Numbered from the stretch's first letter, positions 1 to 6,997 are shown. The stretch: DNA of 17,318 nucleotides from Phocaeicola_A sp963625535 (GCA_963625535.1 CAVFUK010000028.1:1-17318), one strand, 5' to 3'. Made by a program: numbers and translations. Notes: generated from the letters alone by a model not told the origin.

Positions 1-69
1 ATTGAATGCCGGGCCGCTCTTGCGCTCTGTTACCTCGCCGCAGCCGATGAATCCCCATTTGATAACCAT
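1..69 (-). CDS. Gfo/Idh/MocA-family oxidoreductase, N-terminal fragment
   Basis: The minus strand from 69 to the window edge encodes 23 residues that begin MVIKWGFIGCGEVTE and continue RKSGPAFN. This is the dinucleotide-binding start of the Gfo/Idh/MocA family: a beta strand, then the Rossmann G-x-G-x-x-x turn (GFIGCGEV), then a K-S-G-P-A-F helix start typical of Bacteroidales members. The family comprises NAD(P)-dependent, mostly cytosolic sugar or inositol dehydrogenases. The substrate cannot be inferred from this fragment. The gene continues beyond base 1. The AAAGGA stretch just upstream of the ATG is a plausible weak ribosome binding site, and a TAnnTTTG promoter lies 34 bases upstream. 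Confidence 0.8.
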   Translation of the reverse strand, partial: MVIKWGFIGCGEVTERKSGPAFN

Positions 70-103
70 CTTTTTGTCCTTTCTTCTTTATTCTATCGAT
101 GTG

Positions 104-111
104 CAAAGATA
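104..111 (-). promoter_or_regulatory. Bacteroidota -7 promoter element for the oxidoreductase
   Basis: The minus strand reads TATCTTTG, an exact match to TAnnTTTG, 34 bases upstream of the ATG at 69. No clear -33 TTG lies 19-21 bases further upstream, so the call rests on the -7 box and its position. Confidence 0.6.
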
Positions 112-239
112 TACAATTCGTCCGAATAATCACGCTGGAAGAGGACCTATCTTAAACGAAAGACATTTATTGGGAAGAAAAGGCCAACGCCTAAAGGGGA
201 ATATGGAACTAGTGGAACGCCTCGGGGTGTCGAAGGAAA

Positions 240-600
240 AAATAGAAATCGCAGTGGATAGTGGGTTTAGAAGTGGAAAAATTTAGAGAAACGAGAAGGA
301 GAAGCTAAAAATCGTGGAGGGGAGGATAGAGGTTTGGAGGTGGAACTACTTGGGGGGGAGAGAAAGGAAAGTATTTGGATTTATTGGGAACAGAAGGTCT
401 GGAAGAGGAAAGATTTAGGAAACGGAGAAGAAGGAGAAGAAAGAAATCGCGGAGGATAGAAGGTTTAGAAGAGGGAGAACTTGGAAGAAGAGAAAGCTTG
501 GAACTTATGGTGGTGGATGGTTTGGAGGTGGAATAATTTAGAAAACGGAGAAGAAGGAGAAGATAAAAATCGTGGAGGGAGCAGAAGGTTTATGAGAGAG
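240..600. repeat. Purine-rich degenerate tandem repeat array (about 63-bp units)
   Basis: The 544-base gap between the oxidoreductase and the solute-binding protein holds no convincing gene. From about 240 to 600 the plus strand is almost all A and G, and it is built from diverged copies of one unit. The clearest marker, AAATCG followed by YGGAGG-like sequence, starts at 246, 309, 444 and 567, giving spacings of 63, 135 and 123, or roughly one, two and two units. The intermediate units near 380 and 505 keep only the second half (GAAGGTYTRGAAGAGG-like, GGTTTGGAGGTGGAA). The best copies (about 280-345, 410-480, 534-600) each start (A)TTTAG and run through an ACGGAGAAGAAGGAGAAG-type block. One short plus-strand open frame (2-286) overlaps the oxidoreductase start and looks like chance. 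Function is unknown. Confidence 0.7.
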
Positions 601-613
601 AGTATTTGGAAAC

Positions 614-1435
614 TTACTTCAACTTATACTTCTTGAGCAGGCGGCGGTAGGCGGGCTGTTGCATGTAGTGGGTGAGCCAGGCGTTGAGGGTGTCGCGCAG
701 GGCGGTGCTCTCGCGACTTACGCCCCAGGCGTAGAACTGGTTGAAGGAGATCTGCGTGGCGATGTCCAGCTGGGGGAAGTCCGGCAAGAGGCGGCTGGCG
801 ATGTGCTCCTCGCACACGGCATAGTCGATGTCGCCGTGGGCCACCATGAAGAGGAGCTGTTCCTCGCCGTACGACTCCTCCTCGTGGATGAAGATGGTGT
901 CGCCAATCTCGTGGCTCAGGTTGTGGATGCGGTGGGCGATGGACGAGTGGGACGAGATGTAGACCGTCTTGCCACCGAGGTCGAGCTGGTTGCGGACGTA
1001 GGTCAGTGAGTCGCCCTCCTGGTGCTTGCGCTGCACCAACACCTGCTTGTTCTTCAGGATGGGCTCGGTGAAGAGCAACAGCGAGTCCTTCGACTCCACG
1101 GTGACGAGCAGTCCGTTGGCGATGAGGTCATACTCTCCACGGCAGATGCCCTCTATCTGTCGGCCGATGGACATCTCGGGCAGCACCTGCAGCTGCAGCC
1201 CCTTGTCGTGGGCGAAAGCCCGTGCCAGCTCGTAGTGGAAGCCCTCGAGCGAGTCGCCCCGCACATGGAAGCTGACGGAGTTGTACTCCGTGGTGACGCG
1301 CAGCGTGTCCGAGGCGATGATCTCCTCATACGTGCGAGGACGGCCGTGCCGACTCGAGCGGCTCGGGAAGATGACCGAGGCGAGCGCTACGGAGGCGATG
1401 CCCAGCAGGAGATATCTCAGATAGCGGCGGCGCAT
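614..1435 (-). CDS. Family 3 extracellular solute-binding protein (MltF N-domain-like, no lytic domain)
   Basis: This 273-residue protein has a basic N-terminus and a hydrophobic segment at about residues 8-25 (YLLLGIASVALASVIF) with no lipobox. It is therefore probably secreted or anchored in the inner membrane facing the periplasm. The rest follows the SBP_bac_3 pattern: a first strand (DTLRVTTEYNS), GFHYELARAFA, a domain ending in EYDLIANGLLVT, FTEPILKNKQVLVQRK at the hinge, a GKTVYIS strand and a C-terminal helix. The same fold forms the N-terminal half of the lytic transglycosylase MltF, but the transglycosylase domain is absent and the length suits a binding protein alone. It starts 12 bases after the porin stop and is surely co-transcribed. 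No ABC permease or ATPase is nearby, so a sensing or envelope role is as likely as transport. The ligand is unknown. Confidence 0.8.
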   Translation of the reverse strand: MRRRYLRYLLLGIASVALASVIFPSRSSRHGRPRTYEEIIASDTLRVTTEYNSVSFHVRGDSLEGFHYELARAFAHDKGLQLQVLPEMSIGRQIEGICRGEYDLIANGLLVTVESKDSLLLFTEPILKNKQVLVQRKHQEGDSLTYVRNQLDLGGKTVYISSHSSIAHRIHNLSHEIGDTIFIHEEESYGEEQLLFMVAHGDIDYAVCEEHIASRLLPDFPQLDIATQISFNQFYAWGVSRESTALRDTLNAWLTHYMQQPAYRRLLKKYKLK

Positions 1436-1447
1436 AGACGGACAGGT

Positions 1448-3499
1448 TTAGTTGAAGAAGTTCCACGAGATGCCCCACTTGAACGCCATGGGGTTGATGG
1501 GGTAATGAGGCACCAGGAAGGAGTTGGGCGTGCCCGTGCCCTCGTTCACGTGGTACATCATGACGTAGATGCGCGTGTGCTTCAGGTGGAGGTTGGCGTA
1601 GAGGTTCACGATGGGGTAGTTGCCTATCTCCACACGGTTGGAGGTGTGCTGCGCATAGAACTGTCCTAAGGCGGGGGCATAGTCCTCGGCATAGTATTTG
1701 GTGAAGTAGCGCACGTCGGCTCCCAGCTCTATCTTCAGCACCTTCTTGGCGACGGAGAAGTCGAGGTAGAGGTTGTGGTAGAGCGAGAGGTCCGGCAGGG
1801 GCAACACGTCCTGGTTGCTGCTCTTCTGGTAGGCTATCTCGTTGTCCAGATGCAGGATGCCGAGCTTGAAGTTCTGTCGCAGCACGGCGCTGAACACCTG
1901 TATGTTCTCCGAGCACTGGCGCACGTTCATGCCCATGCGGTAGCTGTCGTCGGAGCCCTGCGTGGAGGCGTTGCCCAGGTAGACGTAGTCCTTCAGGTTC
2001 TCCACCCCGACGCGCAGGTTTGTCCCCAGGCGCTTGGCGGTGAACTCACCCTCGACGCGTGTGCGGAACTCCTGGCTGAGGTCGTTGTCCCACCAGAGGT
2101 GCTGCGAGTGGTAGTGGCGCAGGTAGAACGAGGGGTTGAAGCGCTTGGCGAAGGCGTGTGCCGCCAGCTGTATGGTGTCCTTGAAGAGGCGGAAGTTGAG
2201 GTCGATGCGTCCGTCGAGCTCGAACTGTCCGGCGTCCTCGCCCGTGAGCACCGTCTCGCCCCGGGCGCGGTAGTGCAGGGTGTTGCCCTGTGTGCGCGAC
2301 AGCTCGCCGCCCACGGAGACCACGTTCTCGGAGTATTTGCGGGTGTACTGACTGCCGCTCGTGCCCAGCGTGTCGGGCAGCTCATACTTGCGCAGCTCGT
2401 GCGACACGAAGGCCGTGATGCCTGCCTGCGCCCACTTGTTGAATCCCTCGCGCAAGGCGAGCGCGAAGGTGTTCTTCACCGAGAAGTGGCGTGTGACGTC
2501 CAGCGTGGAGTCGCCCGGCAGGTAGGTCTGGTCGTAGTAGTTGTCCGGTGTGTCGTAGGCTATGTATTTGCGTTTGTAGTTCTGCACCTTCAGGGTGTGG
2601 ATGAAGCTCGTCACGGGCACAAACTCCTTGTCAATCTGCGCCGTGTCCTCGGGCTCGCGATAGAATCCGAGGTTGTAGCGGTGGGTGAGGAAGAGCGAGT
2701 AGTTGTCGTTGCGGGCCCACGTCTTGTCGAGCACGGTGGGTATGTCCGTGGAGTTGTAGGTGTTTGGCAGGTCCTCGGGGTGTGTGATGTAGATGTCGTC
2801 CTCGATGCCGCCGTTCTCCGCCATCTTCATGTGGTTCTTGCTGAAGATGAAGTGGAGGTTATAGTGGTCGCCCATGTAGGACGAGAAGAGGCTGGCGTTG
2901 AAGTAGGAGGTGGCCTGGTTGTTGTACATGCCGCGTCCATAGAGGTAGTCGGTGGTGAAGCCGAAGCCGAGTCGGCGGTTGGCGTTCACGCCGAAGTAGG
3001 AGCGGAAGCGGTCCTCGCCGTCGGTCTGGTTGCCGGCGGAATAGTACGACAGGTTGGTGAAGGGGGACTTGGTGTTGATGAAGTTGAAGTCCTCGGTGCG
3101 CACCATCCAATAGTCCAGCGGGTCGGTGAAGAGGAACTGCGAGGCAGCCCGGCGCTCGAAGAAGAGGCGCGAGTAGCGCGGCGCTCCCATGTTGCCCAGG
3201 TAGTTGTAGTGTCCGTTCATGCCGTCGGTCAGCTGCACGTTCTGGAACTGATGGCGCAGGGTGTCCACCTCGGTGGGTGTGACGTTGCCGAGCCAGTCCA
3301 CCTTCCAGGTGGAGATGCCGATGGGCACGGTCTTGGAGTCCACGGTGGTGGTGTCGCCCTTCTCGAATTGGCTGCGGCGTGTGGTCTTGCGCGGACCGAA
3401 GGTGGTGCCGTCGCCGTAGTCGTAGTCGGTGCTCTGGGCCCAGAGGCTTGGAGCCGCCATGCCCAGCAGTAGCAGTATGGTAATCAAACGATGTTTCAT
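1448..3499 (-). CDS. Putative outer-membrane porin (Bacteroidota Porin_10-like)
   Basis: The start is placed at the ATG at 3499, giving 683 residues. From there the protein begins with a standard signal peptide (MKHRLITILLLLGMAAPSLWAQ) cleaved after A-Q. The open frame extends 16 codons upstream, but those residues do not look like a leader and the promoter box lies inside that extension. The mature protein is rich in aromatic residues and in alternating hydrophobic and polar strands. It resembles the Bacteroidota 'putative porin' family, with stretches such as NANRRLGFGFTTDYLYGRG and YNLHFIFSKNH, and ends in an aromatic residue pair plus Asn (WNFFN) as a final strand. It should form an outer-membrane beta-barrel. 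The substrate is unknown. It leads a two-gene unit with the solute-binding protein. Confidence 0.85.
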   Translation of the reverse strand: MKHRLITILLLLGMAAPSLWAQSTDYDYGDGTTFGPRKTTRRSQFEKGDTTTVDSKTVPIGISTWKVDWLGNVTPTEVDTLRHQFQNVQLTDGMNGHYNYLGNMGAPRYSRLFFERRAASQFLFTDPLDYWMVRTEDFNFINTKSPFTNLSYYSAGNQTDGEDRFRSYFGVNANRRLGFGFTTDYLYGRGMYNNQATSYFNASLFSSYMGDHYNLHFIFSKNHMKMAENGGIEDDIYITHPEDLPNTYNSTDIPTVLDKTWARNDNYSLFLTHRYNLGFYREPEDTAQIDKEFVPVTSFIHTLKVQNYKRKYIAYDTPDNYYDQTYLPGDSTLDVTRHFSVKNTFALALREGFNKWAQAGITAFVSHELRKYELPDTLGTSGSQYTRKYSENVVSVGGELSRTQGNTLHYRARGETVLTGEDAGQFELDGRIDLNFRLFKDTIQLAAHAFAKRFNPSFYLRHYHSQHLWWDNDLSQEFRTRVEGEFTAKRLGTNLRVGVENLKDYVYLGNASTQGSDDSYRMGMNVRQCSENIQVFSAVLRQNFKLGILHLDNEIAYQKSSNQDVLPLPDLSLYHNLYLDFSVAKKVLKIELGADVRYFTKYYAEDYAPALGQFYAQHTSNRVEIGNYPIVNLYANLHLKHTRIYVMMYHVNEGTGTPNSFLVPHYPINPMAFKWGISWNFFN

Positions 3500-3544
3500 C
3501 TCTGTGTGTGCCTTAAGTAAAAAAGGTGATAGACATATTCCGTG

Positions 3545-3552
3545 CAAAAGTA
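3545..3552 (-). promoter_or_regulatory. Bacteroidota -7 promoter element for the porin
   Basis: The minus strand reads TACTTTTG, matching TAnnTTTG, 45 bases upstream of the chosen porin ATG at 3499. It supports the downstream start: the longer open frame would start inside this box. No obvious -33 element is visible. Confidence 0.6.
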
Positions 3553-3587
3553 GTATAAAAACCCGAACCCGAGCACCTTTCTACATG

Positions 3588-3631
3588 AAAAACCGCTATC
3601 GGGGGGCTATGATGCCTGTTCCGCTAGCGGT
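3588..3631 (-). terminator. Intrinsic terminator of the 2-oxoacid oxidoreductase operon
   Basis: On the minus strand ACCGCTAGCGG (3631-3621) pairs with CCGATAGCGGT (3602-3592). The 11-bp stem has one G-A mismatch and an 18-base loop, and is followed directly by T5. It lies 38 bases after the gamma-subunit stop at 3669 and before the porin promoter, so it separates the two units. The stem's 5' arm contains the perfect palindrome CCGCTAGCGG. A second tight GC hairpin (CCCCC-TC-GGGGG, 3646-3656) lies between the stop and this terminator. Confidence 0.75.
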
Positions 3632-3668
3632 TGTCTCTTCGTTTGCCCCCTCGGGGGAGCGCTTTGCG

Positions 3669-4214
3669 CTATGCGTGGGGACGGATGATCTCCATGCCTT
3701 TGCGTATGGCCTCCTCGTTCATCGGGATGAGGTGGTGATGGCGCTCGGGCAGTGTCTTGCGCAGGCCCTTCAGCACGCTCTCGATGGTGACGATGGGGTG
3801 GAGCTTCAGCAGTCCGCCCAGCACTATCATGTTGAAGGCCTTGGTGTTGTTCATCTCCGCGGCGGCGTCCATGGCGTCGATGCGGTAGATCTGGATGTCG
3901 GTGCGTGTGGGCGGTTCCATGATGCCGTATCCGTCGTAGATGAGTGTGCCGCCCGGCTTTATCTTGCTCTCGAACTTCGCCATGGAGGGTTGGTTGAGGA
4001 TGATGGCCGTGTCGTAGCTGCTGAGGATGGGCGACGAGATGCGTTCGTCGCTGATGATGACCGTCACGTTGGCCGTTCCGCCCCGTTGCTCGGGACCGTA
4101 GGCAGGCATCCACGTCACTTCCTTGCCCTCCATCAGGCCTGCGTAGGCGAGTATCTTGCCCATTGACAACACGCCCTGTCCGCCGAATCCGGCGATGATT
4201 ATCTCTTCTTTCAT
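3669..4214 (-). CDS. korC: 2-oxoacid:ferredoxin oxidoreductase, gamma subunit
   Basis: This 181-residue protein belongs to the catalytic gamma domain of the pyruvate/2-oxoacid:ferredoxin oxidoreductase superfamily. The signature loop GFGGQGV is at residues 9-15, followed by LSMGKILAYAGL, and the AYGPEQRGG segment is typical of the gamma subunit. The complex decarboxylates a 2-oxoacid with CoA to form an acyl-CoA and reduces ferredoxin in the cytosol; the reverse reaction is also known in anaerobes. It is the last gene of the operon, 7 bases after the beta subunit and upstream of a hairpin terminator. Substrate choice (2-oxoglutarate or branched-chain 2-oxoacid) cannot be decided from this subunit. 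Confidence 0.9.
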   Translation of the reverse strand: MKEEIIIAGFGGQGVLSMGKILAYAGLMEGKEVTWMPAYGPEQRGGTANVTVIISDERISSPILSSYDTAIILNQPSMAKFESKIKPGGTLIYDGYGIMEPPTRTDIQIYRIDAMDAAAEMNNTKAFNMIVLGGLLKLHPIVTIESVLKGLRKTLPERHHHLIPMNEEAIRKGMEIIRPHA

Positions 4215-4221
4215 AACGCTT

Positions 4222-4986
4222 TTACTCCTTATCTTTTAAATCTCCTAACGGATAATAGGGGAACATATTCTCTTCCATCCACTTGTTGGCTGCCACGGGT
4301 GACATCTTCCAGCCCGAGTTGCAGGTGGAGACGATCTCCACCAGGTTCGATCCCTTGCCGTTCATCGAGTTCTCGAACGCCTTGCGGATGGCCTTCTTCG
4401 CCTTGCGGATGGCGGCCACGCTCTGCACCGACTGTCGGGTGACGTAGCAGGTGCCCTCCAGTGTGGCGGCTATCTCGGTGATGTGGAGCGGATAGCCGTG
4501 GATGTGGACGTCGCGTCCGTAGGGGCAGGTGGAGGTCTTCATGCCCACCAGGGTGGTGGGGGCCATCTGTCCGCCCGTCATTCCGTAGATGGCGTTGTTG
4601 ATGAAGATGATGGTGATGTTCTCGCCACGGTTCAGGGCGTGGATGGTCTCGGCCGTGCCGATGCAGGCAAGGTCGCCGTCGCCCTGGTAGGTGAACACCA
4701 GGCGGCTGGGCCACAAGCGCTTGATGGCGGTGGCGACGGCAGGCGCGCGTCCGTGGGCTGCCTCTTCCCAGTCGATGTCGACGTAGTTGTACATGAACAC
4801 GGCACATCCTACGGGGGAGATGCCGATGGCGTTCTCTTCCATGCCCATCTCCTCAATCACTTCGGCCACCAGTTTGTGTACCACACCGTGACTGCATCCC
4901 GGACAATAGTGCATGGGATTGTCGTTGAGCAACTTGGGCTTTGCGTAGACCAGGTTCTCAGGTTTTATGATATCTTCTTTTGTCAT
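4222..4986 (-). CDS. korB: 2-oxoacid:ferredoxin oxidoreductase, beta (thiamine diphosphate) subunit
   Basis: The ATG at 4986 (MTKEDIIKPENLVY) is chosen over one ten codons upstream because family members begin with this motif. That gives 254 residues. The [4Fe-4S] ligand pair CPGC is at residues 28-31. The thiamine diphosphate motif GDGD is at 102-105 and continues to the NNAIYGMTGGQ block ending at 140, both characteristic of the beta subunit. It binds thiamine diphosphate and the iron-sulfur cluster nearest the active site. It lies 26 bases after the membrane microprotein and 7 bases before the gamma subunit. Automated pipelines often call this protein simply a thiamine pyrophosphate-dependent enzyme. 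Confidence 0.92.
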   Translation of the reverse strand: MTKEDIIKPENLVYAKPKLLNDNPMHYCPGCSHGVVHKLVAEVIEEMGMEENAIGISPVGCAVFMYNYVDIDWEEAAHGRAPAVATAIKRLWPSRLVFTYQGDGDLACIGTAETIHALNRGENITIIFINNAIYGMTGGQMAPTTLVGMKTSTCPYGRDVHIHGYPLHITEIAATLEGTCYVTRQSVQSVAAIRKAKKAIRKAFENSMNGKGSNLVEIVSTCNSGWKMSPVAANKWMEENMFPYYPLGDLKDKE

Positions 4987-5012
4987 AATTCGGTAATGTT
5001 TGGTGTATTGAC

Positions 5013-5180
5013 TCAACGCATGATGCGCAGCACGATCTCGATGAACTTCAGTGTGAGGGCTACCGAGCAGGCGTAGAAGAACGCGTGCTTGTCCTCCACG
5101 GCGAAGTAGAGAATCATGGCCACCAGAGCTCCCACGAGGAAGAGCGTGTTCAATACGGTTCTGATAGTATATCTGTCCAT
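5013..5180 (-). CDS. 55-residue predicted two-helix membrane microprotein in the oxidoreductase operon
   Basis: A short open frame from the ATG at 5180 to the TGA at 5013 fills the gap between the alpha and beta subunit genes. It begins MDRYTIRTVLNTLFLVGALV and ends KFIEIVLRIMR. Two hydrophobic stretches, about residues 9-27 and 33-50, are separated by the charged turn VEDKHAF. This predicts a helical hairpin in the inner membrane. It follows the alpha subunit by 18 bases and precedes the beta subunit by 26, so it is translated from the operon message. I do not recognise a named family. An accessory role such as docking the soluble enzyme or its ferredoxin to the membrane is inference only. 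It falls below common gene-caller size cut-offs. Confidence 0.8.
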   Translation of the reverse strand: MDRYTIRTVLNTLFLVGALVAMILYFAVEDKHAFFYACSVALTLKFIEIVLRIMR

Positions 5181-5198
5181 CTCTCTAGTGTGTGGCGT

Positions 5199-6278
5199 TT
5201 ATCGTTTTAACTCATTGAGCCATCCCACCACCTCGTCGGGGTCGGGCACGATGCCGCCCAAGCGGCCCGCGTGGTTCACGGGGATGTCCTTCTTCACCGC
5301 CAGGCGCACGTCCTCTATCATCTGTCCGGCGTTCAGCTCCAGGGTGAGGATGCCTTTCATCTGACGCGAGAGGCGCTCTATCTGCTCGGTGGGGAACGGC
5401 CAGAGGGTGATGGGGCGGAAGAGGCCCACCTTCATGCCTTGCTCGCGGGCTATCTCCAGGGCTTTCATGCCGATGCGGGCGCACGAGCCGAAGGCCACGA
5501 TGAGGTACTCGGCGTCGTCGCACTGCAGCTCCTCGTAGCGCACCTCGTTTTGCTCAATGGCGCGGTACTTCTCCTGCAGGTGGATGTTGCGCTGCTCCAT
5601 GATGTTGGGGTCCAGCTCCAGCGAGGTGATGATGTTGGGCTTGCGTCCGCCGCGTTTGCCGGTGGCGGCCCAGGGGCATTGCGCTATCACCTCCTCGTCG
5701 GTGCGGCGCGGACGGAAGGGGGGCAACGTCACCTTCTCCATCATCTGGCCGATGACACCGTCCGCCAGGATGAGCGCGGGGTTGCGGTACTTGAACGCCA
5801 GCTCGAAAGCCAGGCCCACGAAGTCCGCCATCTCCTGCACCGACGAGGGTGCCAACACGATGAGGTGATAGTCGCCGTGACCACCGCCCTTGGTGCTCTG
5901 GAAATAGTCCGACTGGCTGGGTTGTATGGTTCCCAGACCGGGGCCGCCGCGCTGCACGTTGACGATGAGTGCGGGCAGTTCTGCTCCGGCGATGTAGGAG
6001 ATGCCCTCCTGTTTCAGACTCACACCGGGGCTCGATGAGGAGGTCATCACCATCTTGCCGGTGGCGGCGCCTCCGTATACCATATTAATAGCGGCGAGTT
6101 CGCTTTCTGCTTGGAGCACCACCATGCCTGTGGTCTCCCACGGCTTCTCTTCGGCCAGTGTCTCCAGGACCTCCGACTGCGGAGTAATGGGATATCCGAA
6201 GTATCCGTCCACGCCGTAGCGGATGGCGGCGCGGGCTATCGCCTCGTTCCCTTTCATTAAAACAACTTCTTCTGCCAT
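5199..6278 (-). CDS. korA: 2-oxoacid:ferredoxin oxidoreductase, alpha subunit (VorB/KorA type)
   Basis: This 359-residue protein has the short alpha-subunit form, without a fused gamma domain. The CoA/pyrimidine-domain motif YPITPQSE lies at residues 29-36. It is followed by the QAESELAAIN segment that contacts the cofactor, TSSSSPGVSLKQEG, and the RGGPGLGTIQPSQSDYFQ loop. The C-terminal half has the transketolase C-domain (VAFGSCARIGMKAL, GLFRPITLWPFP). Proteins of this length in Bacteroidales are commonly annotated 3-methyl-2-oxobutanoate dehydrogenase subunit VorB, or KorA in other schemes. The sequence alone does not settle whether 2-oxoglutarate or branched-chain 2-oxoacids are preferred. 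It follows the ferredoxin subunit by 12 bases. Confidence 0.92.
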   Translation of the reverse strand: MAEEVVLMKGNEAIARAAIRYGVDGYFGYPITPQSEVLETLAEEKPWETTGMVVLQAESELAAINMVYGGAATGKMVMTSSSSPGVSLKQEGISYIAGAELPALIVNVQRGGPGLGTIQPSQSDYFQSTKGGGHGDYHLIVLAPSSVQEMADFVGLAFELAFKYRNPALILADGVIGQMMEKVTLPPFRPRRTDEEVIAQCPWAATGKRGGRKPNIITSLELDPNIMEQRNIHLQEKYRAIEQNEVRYEELQCDDAEYLIVAFGSCARIGMKALEIAREQGMKVGLFRPITLWPFPTEQIERLSRQMKGILTLELNAGQMIEDVRLAVKKDIPVNHAGRLGGIVPDPDEVVGWLNELKR

Positions 6279-6290
6279 ATCATTGATTTC

Positions 6291-6518
6291 TTAAAGTTTG
6301 GCTTTGTAAACGGTGATGCACCCGTCGGGGCAAACGATGGCGCACGAGGCGCATCCTGTGCAGCGGTCCTCGTCCACCTGGGTGGCGAAGGGGTAACCTT
6401 TCTTGTTCACTTCTTTCTTGGTAAGTTCCAGAATCTTGAAGGGGCAGGCCACGACGCAGAGGCTGCAGCCCTTGCAACGTTCCGTGTCCACCACGATTGT
6501 TCCTTTTATTGTAGCCAT
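6291..6518 (-). CDS. korD: 2-oxoacid:ferredoxin oxidoreductase, delta subunit (2[4Fe-4S] ferredoxin)
   Basis: This 75-residue protein carries two classical C-x2-C-x2-C-x3-C cluster motifs. The cysteines are at 15, 18, 21 and 25, and at 53, 56, 59 and 63, each followed by proline (CPF, CPD). It is the electron-transfer subunit that passes electrons from the thiamine site to external ferredoxin. The whole length fits the family, with no extra domain. It lies between the TPR gene (12 bases upstream) and the alpha subunit (12 bases downstream), which confirms its role in this complex rather than as a free ferredoxin. Confidence 0.92.
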   Translation of the reverse strand: MATIKGTIVVDTERCKGCSLCVVACPFKILELTKKEVNKKGYPFATQVDEDRCTGCASCAIVCPDGCITVYKAKL

Positions 6519-6530
6519 AATAAGTTATTA

Positions 6531-6824
6531 TTATTGATTGTACATGTCTTTGTTGTAGAACTCGAGGATGTCCATGAGCATGTCGCGCGCCGCGCGTGCG
6601 GGGCTTTGTGGGTTGATGTCGATGGCCTGCAGGTAGTTGCCAAGCGCCATCTGCCAGTTGCTCTGCTTGCGGTAGGCGTTGCCGCGCAGGTAGTAGAGCT
6701 CGTCCGAAGCCTCGGGGGCGGCGGCTATGAGCGCGTCCAGCTGCCTGATGGCCTCGCCGGTGTCTCCCTCTTGAAGCAACCGCTTCACCTCTGTCAGTTC
6801 ATCCATAAGTTCATCCATATTCAC
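6531..6824 (-). CDS. Small tetratricopeptide-repeat protein heading the oxidoreductase operon
   Basis: This 97-residue protein is almost all helix. Residues 7-35 (EVKRLLQEGDTGEAIRQLDALIAAAP) and 40-73 (ELYYLRGNAYRKQSNWQMALGNYLQAIDINP) match the TPR pattern of small and large residues, and the second unit ends with the typical D-I-N-P. No signal peptide is present, so it is cytosolic. TPR proteins are protein-binding scaffolds, so it may assist assembly of the complex, but that is inference from position. It is the first gene after the operon promoter. The -7 box lies only ten bases upstream of the ATG at 6824. A second ATG at 6818 is in frame and would leave a slightly longer leader, so the exact start is uncertain. 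Confidence 0.82.
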   Translation of the reverse strand: MNMDELMDELTEVKRLLQEGDTGEAIRQLDALIAAAPEASDELYYLRGNAYRKQSNWQMALGNYLQAIDINPQSPARAARDMLMDILEFYNKDMYNQ

Positions 6825-6834
6825 TACTTGCGTA

Positions 6835-6842
6835 CAAAGATA
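6835..6842 (-). promoter_or_regulatory. Bacteroidota -7 promoter element for the TPR/2-oxoacid oxidoreductase operon
   Basis: The minus strand reads TATCTTTG, matching TAnnTTTG, with ten bases between the box and the ATG at 6824. The transcript would have a very short leader or be nearly leaderless. No -33 TTG is clear. Confidence 0.6.
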
Positions 6843-6941
6843 GATTTTTTATCGTTGCACCGACCTATGTGGCGAGACTTTTATTGAAATTGAAAGTGCT
6901 TTTTAACTTTATGAATTCAGAATACTTAAATTAAAATGGCA

Positions 6942-6979
6942 GGGGCTCCTGCGTGGAGTGACGGGGTTCCTGCGTGGAG
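6942..6979. repeat. Two tandem copies of a 21-bp hairpin-forming repeat
   Basis: The sequences GGGGCTCCTGCGTGGAG (6942-6958) and GGGGTTCCTGCGTGGAG (6963-6979) differ at one base and are offset by 21. Each can fold on itself around TGCGT (CTCC/GGAG in the first copy, GGTTCC/GGAATC in the second). They are a GC-rich island in an otherwise AT-rich spacer between the DUF4468 terminator and the oxidoreductase promoter. Immediately beyond is the self-complementary TGCGCGCA. The rest of the 288-base spacer (6825-7112) holds only the promoter and terminator listed here. Confidence 0.6.
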
Positions 6980-6997
6980 GAATCTGTGCGCGCACGC

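Noticed and set aside
2..286. 94-codon plus-strand open frame at the left end
   Set aside because: It begins antisense to the oxidoreductase start and runs into the repeat array; there is no ribosome site or family similarity.
1775..3472. 565-codon plus-strand open frame opposite the porin
   Set aside because: It is antisense to a clear porin gene. Its product is Val-, Gly-, Glu- and His-rich with no recognisable domain, as expected when GC-rich codons are read in reverse.
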